From NCBI GenBank assembly GCA_903828675.1, contig CAIKND010000092.1, forward strand, positions 1-64,000: a stretch of 64,000 nucleotides of DNA, read 5' to 3'. A program made the translations under genes and the position numbers. The notes under the pieces are model-generated. The model ran no database searches, had not been told where the DNA came from, and was given only the letters and a program-made list of their open reading frames with translations. The DNA comes from an uncultured Acidobacteriaceae bacterium. Its GTDB lineage: Bacteria > Acidobacteriota > Terriglobia > Terriglobales > Acidobacteriaceae. Positions 1 through 8,582 of the stretch are shown here, piece after piece; position 1 is the first letter of the stretch, and every line of letters begins with the position of its first letter.

Positions 1-62
1 ACATCACGACCAACTCAGGCGGCATCAACCGCGCCTTGCCCAAACACACTGCGAAAGCGTAA
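1..62 (+). CDS. C-terminal tail of a gene entering from the left, possibly a transposase
   Basis: The frame starting at base 3 is open from the window edge and stops at 60-62, giving a basic tail ending in LPKHTAKA. It lies just inside the terminal repeats at 88-135, the place where the last gene of an insertion sequence would end. The tail is too short to assign to a family, so the transposase reading rests on position only. Confidence 0.3.
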   Translation, partial: ITTNSGGINRALPKHTAKA

Positions 63-67
63 AACAA

Positions 68-427
68 TCAAGTCTCAGGCCAATCCCTATGGCCGGTTTT
101 GAAGTGACCACGTATGGCCGGTTTTAAGCTGACCACCGAGGCCGTCAGGGTGTAGGTGCCCGTAAACAATTCCGGCACTTGATAGAATCCAACGCTGTTG
201 GATTTTGTGTCGACAGCGATGGCTGTGGTCTGGTTGACTACGTGGATCGAGGCTCCCAGAATCACAGCGCCGGTTGCATCCGTAACTGTGCCCTGAATCG
301 AACCTGCGCCGCTCTGAGCGAGCGCAGTTGAGCCGCAGATCGCCATCCCCAGCGCAATGGCACTTGCAAGAAGATGCATATTCCACTTGCGGAAAGCGTG
401 CTTCACGTAATTGGCTAAAGTCTTCAT
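68..427 (-). pseudogene. TonB-dependent receptor truncated by an insertion sequence
   Basis: The reading starts at ATG 425-427 with AAGGAG upstream, then a signal peptide (hydrophobic core LLASAIALGMAICGSTALA) and the first 45 residues of a carboxypeptidase-regulatory-like fold (GSIQGTVTDATGAVILGA). This is the standard N-terminus of acidobacterial Oar-like receptors of about 1,000 residues. After GTYTLTAS the reading runs into the IS end and stops at 68, so only about 119 codons remain and the plug and barrel are missing. An upstream in-frame ATG at 476-478 has no good ribosome site. Confidence 0.75.
88..135. repeat. Two 23-bp direct repeats, probable IS21-type element end
   Basis: Bases 88-110 and 113-135 are two near-identical 23-mers beginning TATGGCCGGTTTT and ending TGACCA, separated by CG. 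Multiple tandem repeats at the tips are typical of IS21-family elements, and read from the receptor side the tip begins TG. The repeat lies exactly where the receptor at 136-427 loses its reading, so it marks the insertion point. The transposase genes would be outside the window. Confidence 0.5.
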
Positions 428-924
428 GTGGTTCACTCCTTTTGAAAAGGCTACTGTTGATGCTCTGCTACCATGCATTCAAGTTGTCCATCGTTCTCCA
501 CGGTGCGGGATATGCCGATAGCGTGAAAAAGCAACCTTTCACCGTTTCGGCGAATACCTAGATTGGAGAACCCTTTATTTTGCATATTCCCTGCCAAACG
601 CCCATTCTGCTTGTCCCAGTCGCACGCCTGATGGAACAAGTTCAAGGATTTAGGCGACAGCTAGGAGAATTGGATAATCACTTGACGCACTCTCAGACTG
701 CGCTTGGATAACAGTCAACATTTTTCACGGATACTAAACCGTGGGAGAAGGTTAACCAGACGTTAAATCACGATAACTAATGCCATATCTGTGCCTTATC
801 GCCACATTGGCCATATAAAGGAAAGTCCCCATTTAGACCGTGCAATTGAGGTTAAATGTGGTTCCAATCCTGAATTGCAAAATTATCAAAGGTGAACTAC
901 CATTGAGCCCATTCGAGTTTGGCT
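428..924. other. Intergenic region with no recognisable gene
   Basis: About 500 bases separate the divergent truncated receptor and the plus-strand membrane protein. Open frames here are short, overlap each other and resemble nothing I know. It must hold both promoters, but I cannot place convincing -10/-35 elements. Confidence 0.4.
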
Positions 925-2343
925 ATGAAGATCGAACAAACCGTCGCTTCGACTGAGATGACTGCACTCGATGAGGAGCGTTCCGCTCTGGTGGAGAGAG
1001 TTGCCTCAGGTCAGACCTTCCAAAAATCGCAAAAGCTTCGCGAATTTTTCCTTTTCGTATGCGAGTGCTCAATCCGTCATGGCGCCAGTGAGGAGGTCAA
1101 GGAGCAACAGATTGGGGTTCACGTCTTCCACAGGAGACCGGATTACAACACTAGTGAGGACAGTATCGTCCGAGTACAGGCACGAGAGTTGAGGAAGAGG
1201 CTGACGACCTATTTCGAGACCGAGGGCAAAAATGAGCCTGTCATTATCACAATCCCCAAGGGCGGCTATCTTCCCGTATTCATTCCAGCTGAGTCCAAGG
1301 TGCAGGCGGAGCACGAATCGCTGCTAACTCTCAGCGCAGGGGGCGATCTCGGCACTGAGAGTAACGCTATTGCAGAACATACTTTAGCAGCACGACAAAC
1401 CCTTGCCATTTTGCTACTTGCGGTGCTTGGAGGCGCTCTTCTTTTTGGCGCGGGCTGGGTGATAAGCGCGGAGATAAGGAAACCGTCGCCAGCAATTGCG
1501 CAGATGATAGCCATTCGTAATTCGTATTCGTTTTATGAGGAATTGCTAGGTCCGATCGGCCGCACTGGGACCGATACGCTTCTCGTGTTGTCAAACCCGA
1601 AGGTGCTTATCTATGCTGGGGTAACCAAATGGGACAAATCTCTGTATAGCGCCTCGCAGGGCCCTGATTCCTCAACCAAAGAGGGTTTGATTCCCATTTC
1701 TCCTGAAATGCGGAAGGAGCTTCATGGATTCGTGAACCTTGACGACAGTGCTACTTCACCTTTGCCATATTTGCAGATAAAGTGCAACGCATTTACTGGG
1801 ATTGGAGAAGCGGCGGATGCCGTCAAAATCGGAAGCATGATGACCGCAATGGGCTACCCGGTCCGTCTGACACAGGCCCGGTTCATCAATTGGGAGATAG
1901 CCGCACGTGAAAACCTGATCATCCTCGGTAACCCTGCCTTCAATTCATGGAGCAGCAATAGAATTGCTGCCGGCAATTTCAGAATCGTATCGAACGCTGT
2001 TCTCAATGTGGCGCCATCACCCGGTGAAGATACCCTCTATCGCTCAACTTTCGGCTCCAAAGGTGATCTCGTTGAGGATTATGGGCTTATTAGCTCGTCA
2101 ACATCTGCGTCAGGATCAAGATTTATCATCCTGAGGGCCACAATGGAGGCAGGCACGTATGGCATGGGTGAGTTTTTTACAGATCCGAAGAAAATGTGGG
2201 GCCTCTACGAAAAGTTGCGCGCAATGCAGACAGGAGCGAACCTTCCTCAGAATTGGGAGGCGCTGATTCGCGTTAGAGTGCGTGACAACCTTCCAGTTGA
2301 TGAAGCACTAGTGGCGGTTAGACTCACCAGCCCACCCCGGTAG
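925..2343 (+). CDS. Membrane-anchored protein with N-terminal regulator-like domain, function unknown
   Basis: About 472 residues. Residues 15-120 form a soluble basic domain (LREFFLFVCECS ... DSIVRVQARELRKRL ... IPKGGYLPVF) that I recognise as a recurrent acidobacterial N-terminal domain; its VRVQARELRKRL and KGGYLPVF pattern resembles the winged-helix domains of signal-transduction proteins. One transmembrane helix follows (LAILLLAVLGGALLFGAGWVIS, near residue 160), then a C-terminal domain of about 290 residues, probably periplasmic. ATG 925 is preferred to the TTG two codons upstream. A regulatory role is inference from the domain resemblance; the C-terminal domain is not recognised. Confidence 0.75.
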   Translation: MKIEQTVASTEMTALDEERSALVERVASGQTFQKSQKLREFFLFVCECSIRHGASEEVKEQQIGVHVFHRRPDYNTSEDSIVRVQARELRKRLTTYFETEGKNEPVIITIPKGGYLPVFIPAESKVQAEHESLLTLSAGGDLGTESNAIAEHTLAARQTLAILLLAVLGGALLFGAGWVISAEIRKPSPAIAQMIAIRNSYSFYEELLGPIGRTGTDTLLVLSNPKVLIYAGVTKWDKSLYSASQGPDSSTKEGLIPISPEMRKELHGFVNLDDSATSPLPYLQIKCNAFTGIGEAADAVKIGSMMTAMGYPVRLTQARFINWEIAARENLIILGNPAFNSWSSNRIAAGNFRIVSNAVLNVAPSPGEDTLYRSTFGSKGDLVEDYGLISSSTSASGSRFIILRATMEAGTYGMGEFFTDPKKMWGLYEKLRAMQTGANLPQNWEALIRVRVRDNLPVDEALVAVRLTSPPR

Positions 2344-3232
2344 AACATCGAGAGACAAAACGCTGCATTCCCGGACCAGCAGCTCTTGAAGCTAATATCA
2401 ACAAAGGTTGGAGCGCCGGACAAATTCAGCTGACTTAGCTGTAGAATTACCTGCTCGAACATAGCCGCGAGTTCGGGCACAGTGGCGGAATAGCTTCCGC
2501 TTCGGATTGCATGAAATCGTTGCGGCAGTATAGTAATGAACTCTCGACGGCTCGGAACGTTAAGCGAGCGGCTACGGAAGGCAGAGTGCTCCACAGTAAC
2601 AACTGGCTCGGCCTATTTTGTGTCGATGAAGCGCTGAAGCCGTCTTTCTTCGACATCCACAACGGCGTCTACGCCAACCGCTTCATTCATCGTCACTCGA
2701 ATTAATGCATTATCGGCACTTACGTCATCGACGCCAATGAGAAGTGGCGGCGCATTGAGCATTGAGCAACTCGTCGCCCAATATCTCACGGCAATCATGC
2801 CGCGCCTGACCGATCTGGTGAATCGCGTCTGCTTCCGTACCATGGAAGGCCTCTTCTTCGAGAAGGACAGCTCCGACTTGAAGTTGCGTCTGTTGTTCGG
2901 TGATCGCTCGTACGCGAACGAGTGAGGATGCCGCGTTAAGCCTCCAACTTCTGCTGGAAGCCCCATTCTGATTCGGCAGATGAGCTACGCAGAGGAAGTT
3001 CATGGCACCGGAATTCTCAAGCAACACGCTGCCACAGAAATCTTGGTTGAAATTCGCGAATTTGAAATGTCACACCGTGGTTCTCTACGGCATGGCGGGC
3101 CGCGATTGGAGAAGCACCAATGCCCGTTCCCGCCGGCAGATTACTCCACAATAGAAGGATACCTATGCAGAGAACCCCCTTGTGCGAAGGCACAGGGACG
3201 ATTCGCGAGGTTGAATAACAGGTGGATCAGTC
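2344..3232. other. 890-bp region with no convincing gene
   Basis: Several open frames of 60-120 codons overlap on both strands (minus strand 2613-2966 and 2725-3027, plus strand 2737-2925), but none has a clear ribosome site, signal peptide or known motif, and the composition is mixed. It could be decayed coding sequence downstream of the sugar operon. No hairpin stands out. Confidence 0.4.
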
Positions 3233-4471
3233 TCAAAATCTTCGCCCAGTGCCGGCCGACGCATTGCGCACCACAAGCAATGCGAGTGGATACAGGACGC
3301 CTGACAAAGCAAAGACGGGCGCAAAGGAATACCTGTCAACAGTAGGACCGATAAGGAGCGTCGAAAGCATTCCACCAATTCCACCTGCAGTACCCGTCAG
3401 GCCGACGATCGTGGCAATCGCTCCGCCTTCAAAAAGATCACTCAACAGGCCTAGATAATTTGTAATCCATATGCCGTGAGCAAACAACAGTACCGACATC
3501 AATGCAATTGCCGCTCCGGTTGTCGTCGAAAGCGATACCACCCAGGAGACAGGCGTTACCAGCGCGGCAATTGTCAAGAGCAACCTCTTGCTCTCAATAG
3601 GAGACCTTATCGAGTTGACCAGCCCATCAGCGAGGCGCCCACTGAAAACCTGGCTGAATCCGAGCACGAGGAATGGTATCCAAATGTACGAGCCAATCTC
3701 CTGCAACGAAAGGTGACGCTCACGGGTCAGGAACTGGGGAATCCAAAACATGTAAAAGTAAAAGACTGGATCGAAGAGAAAGCGCGCAAAGAGCATCTTG
3801 CGCAGGCGCTCGTCGCGAAGCAGCGTCTTCCATTCAACCGGGGTGGTCGCAGTTTGCGGAGTGGCAACAGATCTCTTGTACTTCGTGAGCAGCCAAAGCA
3901 CTACCCAGATTCCAGCCAGGGAACCCGTGCATAGAAATGCCCCCCGCCATCCGAAGTACGTTGCGAGCACAGCGGTAAGCGGCGGGGCAATGACTGCGCC
4001 GAGCGCCGATCCCCCCGTCGCAAACCCGATGGCAAACGTACGGCGCGAAGCGGGCGCAAGCTCGGTTGCTTCTTTTGCGGCGGCAGGAAAGACAGCGCCT
4101 TCTCCAATTCCCACTACAAAGCGGGCAGCTCCGAGGCCAAGTGCGCCGTGGACCGCGGCATGGGCCGCGCTGGCCATGGACCACAAACCGAGCGAAAACG
4201 CGAGACCGAGGCGCGTTCCCACGCGGTCAAGCAAATAGCCGCCCAAAGCAAACATCGCGGTATAGCTGAGCTGATACGCAAAGACAACACGCGAGTAGAC
4301 GGTGTTGGTGATGCCGAACTCCGTGATAATGCGCGGAGCCAGCATTGAGAACACCTGGCGATCGAGGTAGCTCAGTGCAGAGGCCGCAAAGAGCATTGAA
4401 CACAGGAACCAGGGAAAACGCCATTCAGCTGGGTAAGCTGCTGTTTGTTCTGCGGTCTGCGGCTCGATCAT
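3233..4471 (-). CDS. MFS permease, hexuronate/anion:cation symporter type
   Basis: 412 residues, a full-length major facilitator with twelve hydrophobic segments. The first helix carries ASALSYLDRQVFSMLAP, the typical start of the ACS family (ExuT/GudP-like), followed by loop GGYLLDRVGTRLG and helix motif GIGEGAVFPAAAKEATE. The usual cargo of this group is hexuronates or aldonates taken up with protons. Its ATG overlaps the stop of the upstream isomerase-like gene (ATGA), so the two are probably translationally coupled, and it is the last gene of the operon running from 11756. The specific sugar cannot be told from sequence. Confidence 0.88.
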   Translation of the reverse strand: MIEPQTAEQTAAYPAEWRFPWFLCSMLFAASALSYLDRQVFSMLAPRIITEFGITNTVYSRVVFAYQLSYTAMFALGGYLLDRVGTRLGLAFSLGLWSMASAAHAAVHGALGLGAARFVVGIGEGAVFPAAAKEATELAPASRRTFAIGFATGGSALGAVIAPPLTAVLATYFGWRGAFLCTGSLAGIWVVLWLLTKYKRSVATPQTATTPVEWKTLLRDERLRKMLFARFLFDPVFYFYMFWIPQFLTRERHLSLQEIGSYIWIPFLVLGFSQVFSGRLADGLVNSIRSPIESKRLLLTIAALVTPVSWVVSLSTTTGAAIALMSVLLFAHGIWITNYLGLLSDLFEGGAIATIVGLTGTAGGIGGMLSTLLIGPTVDRYSFAPVFALSGVLYPLALLVVRNASAGTGRRF

Positions 4472-5967
4472 TCACTCACCACTTGGACCTCCAGGTCAAA
4501 CAGACGCGCTATCTTGCGCAGTGTCGAAATCTGCTTGCCAATACCGAGCGCACAGTGGTGCGTTGAGCCTGATTCGCTCCACCGCTCAACGAACGTCGGC
4601 ATATCGGGTCTGAACCTGCATCGTGTATTGGTGTTCCCGGTTGCTGGAATCGGTCCATCCAGCGACTCACCTTCGGCAGCAATCAAGGCAAATTTTCCGT
4701 TCTCCCGCACAGTCAGGCCGGCAATCGTAATGGGACCCTCTTTGACCTTGAACTCCACGGATACCCCGTGTCCAAACTTGCCATGATACAGGCTCAGCCC
4801 CCGCAATTGTGGCTGTTGGCTGCTGATCGCTACATGTCCCGGGCCGTCGTGCCCAATGAATATAAAGTCTTCATTAAAGTTTGCCGGGTGCAACTCGGAG
4901 AATGAACCGCCGGAGTCAATACGGTCCATCATCATCATGGCCACGCAGTTTTTGAGATCTCCTTCTCCCGCTACGGGAATTCCAGATGCAGTGAGCAACG
5001 ATGCGCCCACAATCATACTGGCGATCAATTGCTCGTCTTCGTTGCCGTTAAGACCGCGGTAGTAGTGCGCGAGACCATCGAGTTTGTAATCAGCCACAAG
5101 CTTCTCAAGACCGACAGCTACCCTCGCCGACATTTGCAGTGATTCATTTGTGACTTTGCCTGCGATCTGGCTGTCTGAGCCTGGTTCAGGAAACGCAAAG
5201 AACTCCTCGATACGATCGATCATGGAACTTACTTCCATGGGGGTGGCGTCGTCCACGCGCTTCTTCAGATCCCCCATTTCGATCCACTCAACATGGGCGC
5301 CGAACGCCACGGTGAACGAGGTTGGGTCCACATTCATATCGAGCATTCCTTCGAGCGGATGCCCCAGCAGACCGATACGGGCATTGCGCAGAGCCCGTGC
5401 CGCTTTTGCCGCATAAGTCCACTCCTTGATCTTGGTCCAAGCGCGGGGGTCGTCCCGCAGCATTCCGAAGATGACATCGGTGGCGAGGCCGGCCCGCTTT
5501 AGCGCATAGGGGATCTCAGGCAATGAAGTACTGTTGTCGTGTGCCAACTGGTCGAACATTGTGACCGTTTCAATATTCATGGCCGCGGTTGGTTGCAGAC
5601 CCGCTAGCACGATAAAGGCCTTTCCGCGCTGTGCAACCGGGAGCACAAAGGCGGACTGCACGTAGGTGGTAACGGAGCAGAAAATCAGGTCTACGTTCTC
5701 TCTGGCGAAGAAGTCGCCTGCACGCCGCCCTGAATCCACATCGTCCACCAGTCCGGCGGATACTACTTCAACATCGAACTCACGCAGTTTATCTTCAAAC
5801 TCAACGCGGTAGGCTTCAAGTTGCTCCTTCAGTCCCGGGAACTGTGGCCAGTAACGACCAAACCCCGCGTTGAAGACTCCGATGCGAGCCTTGGCTGTTG
5901 GGATCCTTGTTGTATGGTTCATGATGGCGGCTGTTATCGTATCGTTCTCAGCTTGATTCTTCAACAT
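4468..5967 (-). CDS. L-arabinose/L-fucose isomerase-family protein
   Basis: 499 residues, the length of AraA-type ketol isomerases. An N-terminal Rossmann-like half (ARIGVFNAGFGRYW; DLIFCSVTTYVQSAFVLP) is followed by a C-terminal half with spaced candidate metal ligands: Glu near 334 (AGEGD), Glu near 357 (FSELHP), His near 373 (GHDGPGH) and His near 469 (THHCALG). The spacing resembles the four Mn-binding residues of AraA. It should interconvert an aldose and a ketose in the cytoplasm, but the family is divergent and the substrate is unknown. The start at 5967 has GAGGAG five bases upstream; a second ATG lies fifteen codons in. Confidence 0.8.
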   Translation of the reverse strand: MLKNQAENDTITAAIMNHTTRIPTAKARIGVFNAGFGRYWPQFPGLKEQLEAYRVEFEDKLREFDVEVVSAGLVDDVDSGRRAGDFFARENVDLIFCSVTTYVQSAFVLPVAQRGKAFIVLAGLQPTAAMNIETVTMFDQLAHDNSTSLPEIPYALKRAGLATDVIFGMLRDDPRAWTKIKEWTYAAKAARALRNARIGLLGHPLEGMLDMNVDPTSFTVAFGAHVEWIEMGDLKKRVDDATPMEVSSMIDRIEEFFAFPEPGSDSQIAGKVTNESLQMSARVAVGLEKLVADYKLDGLAHYYRGLNGNEDEQLIASMIVGASLLTASGIPVAGEGDLKNCVAMMMMDRIDSGGSFSELHPANFNEDFIFIGHDGPGHVAISSQQPQLRGLSLYHGKFGHGVSVEFKVKEGPITIAGLTVRENGKFALIAAEGESLDGPIPATGNTNTRCRFRPDMPTFVERWSESGSTHHCALGIGKQISTLRKIARLFDLEVQVVSE

Positions 5968-5998
5968 TCTCTCCTCAGGTTCAATTGCATTAGATTAA

Positions 5999-8578
5999 TT
6001 ACCAAGAAATGAAAAGTGAGCCGTTGATGCCGCTCGCCGTAATGCGAGAGCCATCCGCACTTTTTGTGAAGGGAATCGACTGCAAGTTGTGCAGGCGCAT
6101 ATCGTTGACAGCGAGAACCACGCGTTCCTCACCTTCCGGGAAGAAGGTGACTGTCGCGCTCTTGAGCCCCTTCATGAGCAAGCGCCGCTTGAAGCCCACC
6201 ATCCCTGAGTAGTATTCCACACACGAAACCTCGCTGCTCTCCTTCTGATCTACGAAGCAGCGCACTTCGCGATGCCAGGCCCTCGGCATCACGTAAGTAG
6301 AGTGGCCGTCCTCGAGCCAGGTCTCGGTACCTACCAATACGGGCGCGCCCCATGGAAAGCGAAGGCGTAACTCGGCTATCGTCGATGGCGCGTATCCTGA
6401 GAGAAAGAAACCGTTTCGGCAGCGTGCTCCGAAGAGTACTGGCAGTCGAGTGCCCACCGATGGCTTGTTGACGCGAATGGAGTAGCCGAACCGGGCCATG
6501 ATTGCACGTGTCAACGCCTCTGACAGAAGAAAGTGTTCGGGATCGTCCGGCACTGGGATGCGCGCTCCTCCGTGGACGGCGATCGATGAAGAGAATGTAC
6601 CTCGAATCCACACGGCGGAACCAGACTGAATCGCATACACTCTCTGAATGCCGCTGCCGCGCACCGTCGCTAGCACTTGTGATTCTGCGTTGTTATTGTC
6701 ACGGACCACCGTATCGACCGCGCCGGCGCAGAGGATGGACCGATGATTTATGGTCATTGACTGAGTCCCATGCAACACATGGTCCAACTCAACCTCCGTC
6801 TGCAAGGTCAATTCATTCTCAATGCCGCTGCTCGCCTTGAGGTTCAACAATTCAAGCATGGCATCGCTTGCATGGGAGATTGGGCCGTAAAAGAGCACTG
6901 GCAGCTTTCGTTTTATGCGTTCGATCATCCTTTTCTCCCACGCGGAACCTGCTGTGGGGATAAGAGAGATCAAAATGGTGTCGTTGAAGAAGTCAGGATT
7001 CGTCTGCAAGGAAGATGCAAAGTTCCCCGTGGACACGACAGTATTCAACGGCAGGCCCGCATTCACGGCACCGCGCAGAAACCAGTCCGCAAAGAACGCA
7101 AGTTCCGGCCTCGGGTCCGCTCCGAAAACCATCTCGTGGTACTCGTTGAACGGACAGATCCATGTCATCAGGCCCGGCGCATCGGAGTAGCTGTCCATCG
7201 CCGAAAGAACATGCGGTGTCACTTCATTTGGGCCTTGTTCGGGCATGCGGCCGTAAGAGTTATCGACAGTGAGGAACTCGAGGTTGGTGGGCCGGGTTAC
7301 CTCAGCCCGGGCATTAATTCGTGCCAACGATAGGGGCATATATATGTCGTGAGGCTCCCTCCCGTAGCGATCAAACCACGGACTGTTCAGCCACCATGGA
7401 TCATGCACGTAGAAGCGGAACGGAAACTTATCGCCTGGAGGAAGTTCTGCAATACGCGATAAATACCCGACCAGTTCAAGGCCAAAATCCCCGTCGAGCG
7501 CTGCCCATGGCGAATTCGGAGGAGTCACCATATTGAAGCCTCCAGAGTAGATATCTCTCAGCGGACAGGCATTGGTGGCGAGGTCGGAGCCTAGGAGCAG
7601 GTTGGTTCCACGAGTCTCCAGGGGGAACCTTGGACATTCCTTGCGGAATTCTTTCCAGAATCCGAGAATCTGCGCACGCAGACCCGCTGCCTTCGCAACG
7701 TCAAAGTGAGTACCGTCAAACAACGGCCCTTTCACATCCCACGCGCTGATTGAGAAGCCAAAGCCGTTTGAGAGCCACAGGTAGTCGAAGCCCATGTCCG
7801 TCAGAAAATGTTGCGACTGACCGCCGAGAAAGGTTCCGATCGACATGTCTTCTGGAATCCCATTCGGGAATGCTGCGTAGGAAACTTCGTCCGCATGAAG
7901 ACGGGCAATGCAACTTACCCAGGTATCGCGGCCATGCGTATCGCCCTTTGCAATCTCAGGGTGGCGAACATATTTGAATTGAGAATTCGCAAACTCTGGG
8001 CCGGGATCGAATGTGGCACCCACCGTAATGGGCTTGCCGGTCATCTCATGGCCCACCTGCTTCATCGTCTTCACAATCTGCGCCAGCGTCGCATAGGTCA
8101 TGCGAGGCGGGTTTTCCATGTACAAGTGCGACTTGGTGTGCAGGCCGACGCGATCTGGATCGTCAGCTGGCGCGTCCTTTGGAGGACTGCCGATACCGAT
8201 ATACCGCGCCCACTCAATTTCGTCCGACAACCTCCCGCGGTAGTCCAGGATTTCACTCCCGTCCGCTGTCCAAAGCATGACTGCAACTGCGTTCACCCGA
8301 CGAATCAAAGGTGCCCAGGCGCGAAACAATTCAGCGCACACGGCATGAATGTTCTCATCCGTCATCGAGCGGAAGGGCTTGGGGCTCAACTCAAAGGTGA
8401 CCCGCTGAAATGCGGGCCCCTCAAGATCCGGCGAGTCAGGATAGGGAGTGTCGCGCAGCGGCGCAAGTTGAAGCGCCTGCTGTGCGGAACCAAAGGTTCC
8501 CACGGCGCCCAGCACTGCCGCGGTAGCGGGTAGCTTGACTAAGAGGTCCCTGCGTGTAACTCCATTTGTATTTGTCAT
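5999..8578 (-). CDS. Large exported protein, probable carbohydrate-active enzyme of unknown family
   Basis: 859 residues with a twin-arginine-like N-terminus (VTRRDLLVKLPATAAVLGAVG), so probably exported folded. The first 550 residues carry features of a TIM-barrel hydrolase: FELSPKPFRSM, a strand ending YVHDPWWLNSPW, and acidic strand ends such as FLTVDNSYGRMPEQGPNE and WICPFNEYH. The last 300 residues look like beta-rich modules. It starts 4 bases after the receptor stop and is followed by the isomerase, so it most likely cleaves or modifies the glycoside or oligosaccharide this locus imports. I cannot place it in a named glycoside-hydrolase family. Confidence 0.7.
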   Translation of the reverse strand: MTNTNGVTRRDLLVKLPATAAVLGAVGTFGSAQQALQLAPLRDTPYPDSPDLEGPAFQRVTFELSPKPFRSMTDENIHAVCAELFRAWAPLIRRVNAVAVMLWTADGSEILDYRGRLSDEIEWARYIGIGSPPKDAPADDPDRVGLHTKSHLYMENPPRMTYATLAQIVKTMKQVGHEMTGKPITVGATFDPGPEFANSQFKYVRHPEIAKGDTHGRDTWVSCIARLHADEVSYAAFPNGIPEDMSIGTFLGGQSQHFLTDMGFDYLWLSNGFGFSISAWDVKGPLFDGTHFDVAKAAGLRAQILGFWKEFRKECPRFPLETRGTNLLLGSDLATNACPLRDIYSGGFNMVTPPNSPWAALDGDFGLELVGYLSRIAELPPGDKFPFRFYVHDPWWLNSPWFDRYGREPHDIYMPLSLARINARAEVTRPTNLEFLTVDNSYGRMPEQGPNEVTPHVLSAMDSYSDAPGLMTWICPFNEYHEMVFGADPRPELAFFADWFLRGAVNAGLPLNTVVSTGNFASSLQTNPDFFNDTILISLIPTAGSAWEKRMIERIKRKLPVLFYGPISHASDAMLELLNLKASSGIENELTLQTEVELDHVLHGTQSMTINHRSILCAGAVDTVVRDNNNAESQVLATVRGSGIQRVYAIQSGSAVWIRGTFSSSIAVHGGARIPVPDDPEHFLLSEALTRAIMARFGYSIRVNKPSVGTRLPVLFGARCRNGFFLSGYAPSTIAELRLRFPWGAPVLVGTETWLEDGHSTYVMPRAWHREVRCFVDQKESSEVSCVEYYSGMVGFKRRLLMKGLKSATVTFFPEGEERVVLAVNDMRLHNLQSIPFTKSADGSRITASGINGSLFISW

Positions 8579-8582
8579 AGGT

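Noticed and set aside
2613..3027. Overlapping open frames of about 100 codons on the minus strand
   Set aside because: No ribosome site, signal, motif or consistent frame; likely antisense or random frames in decayed sequence.
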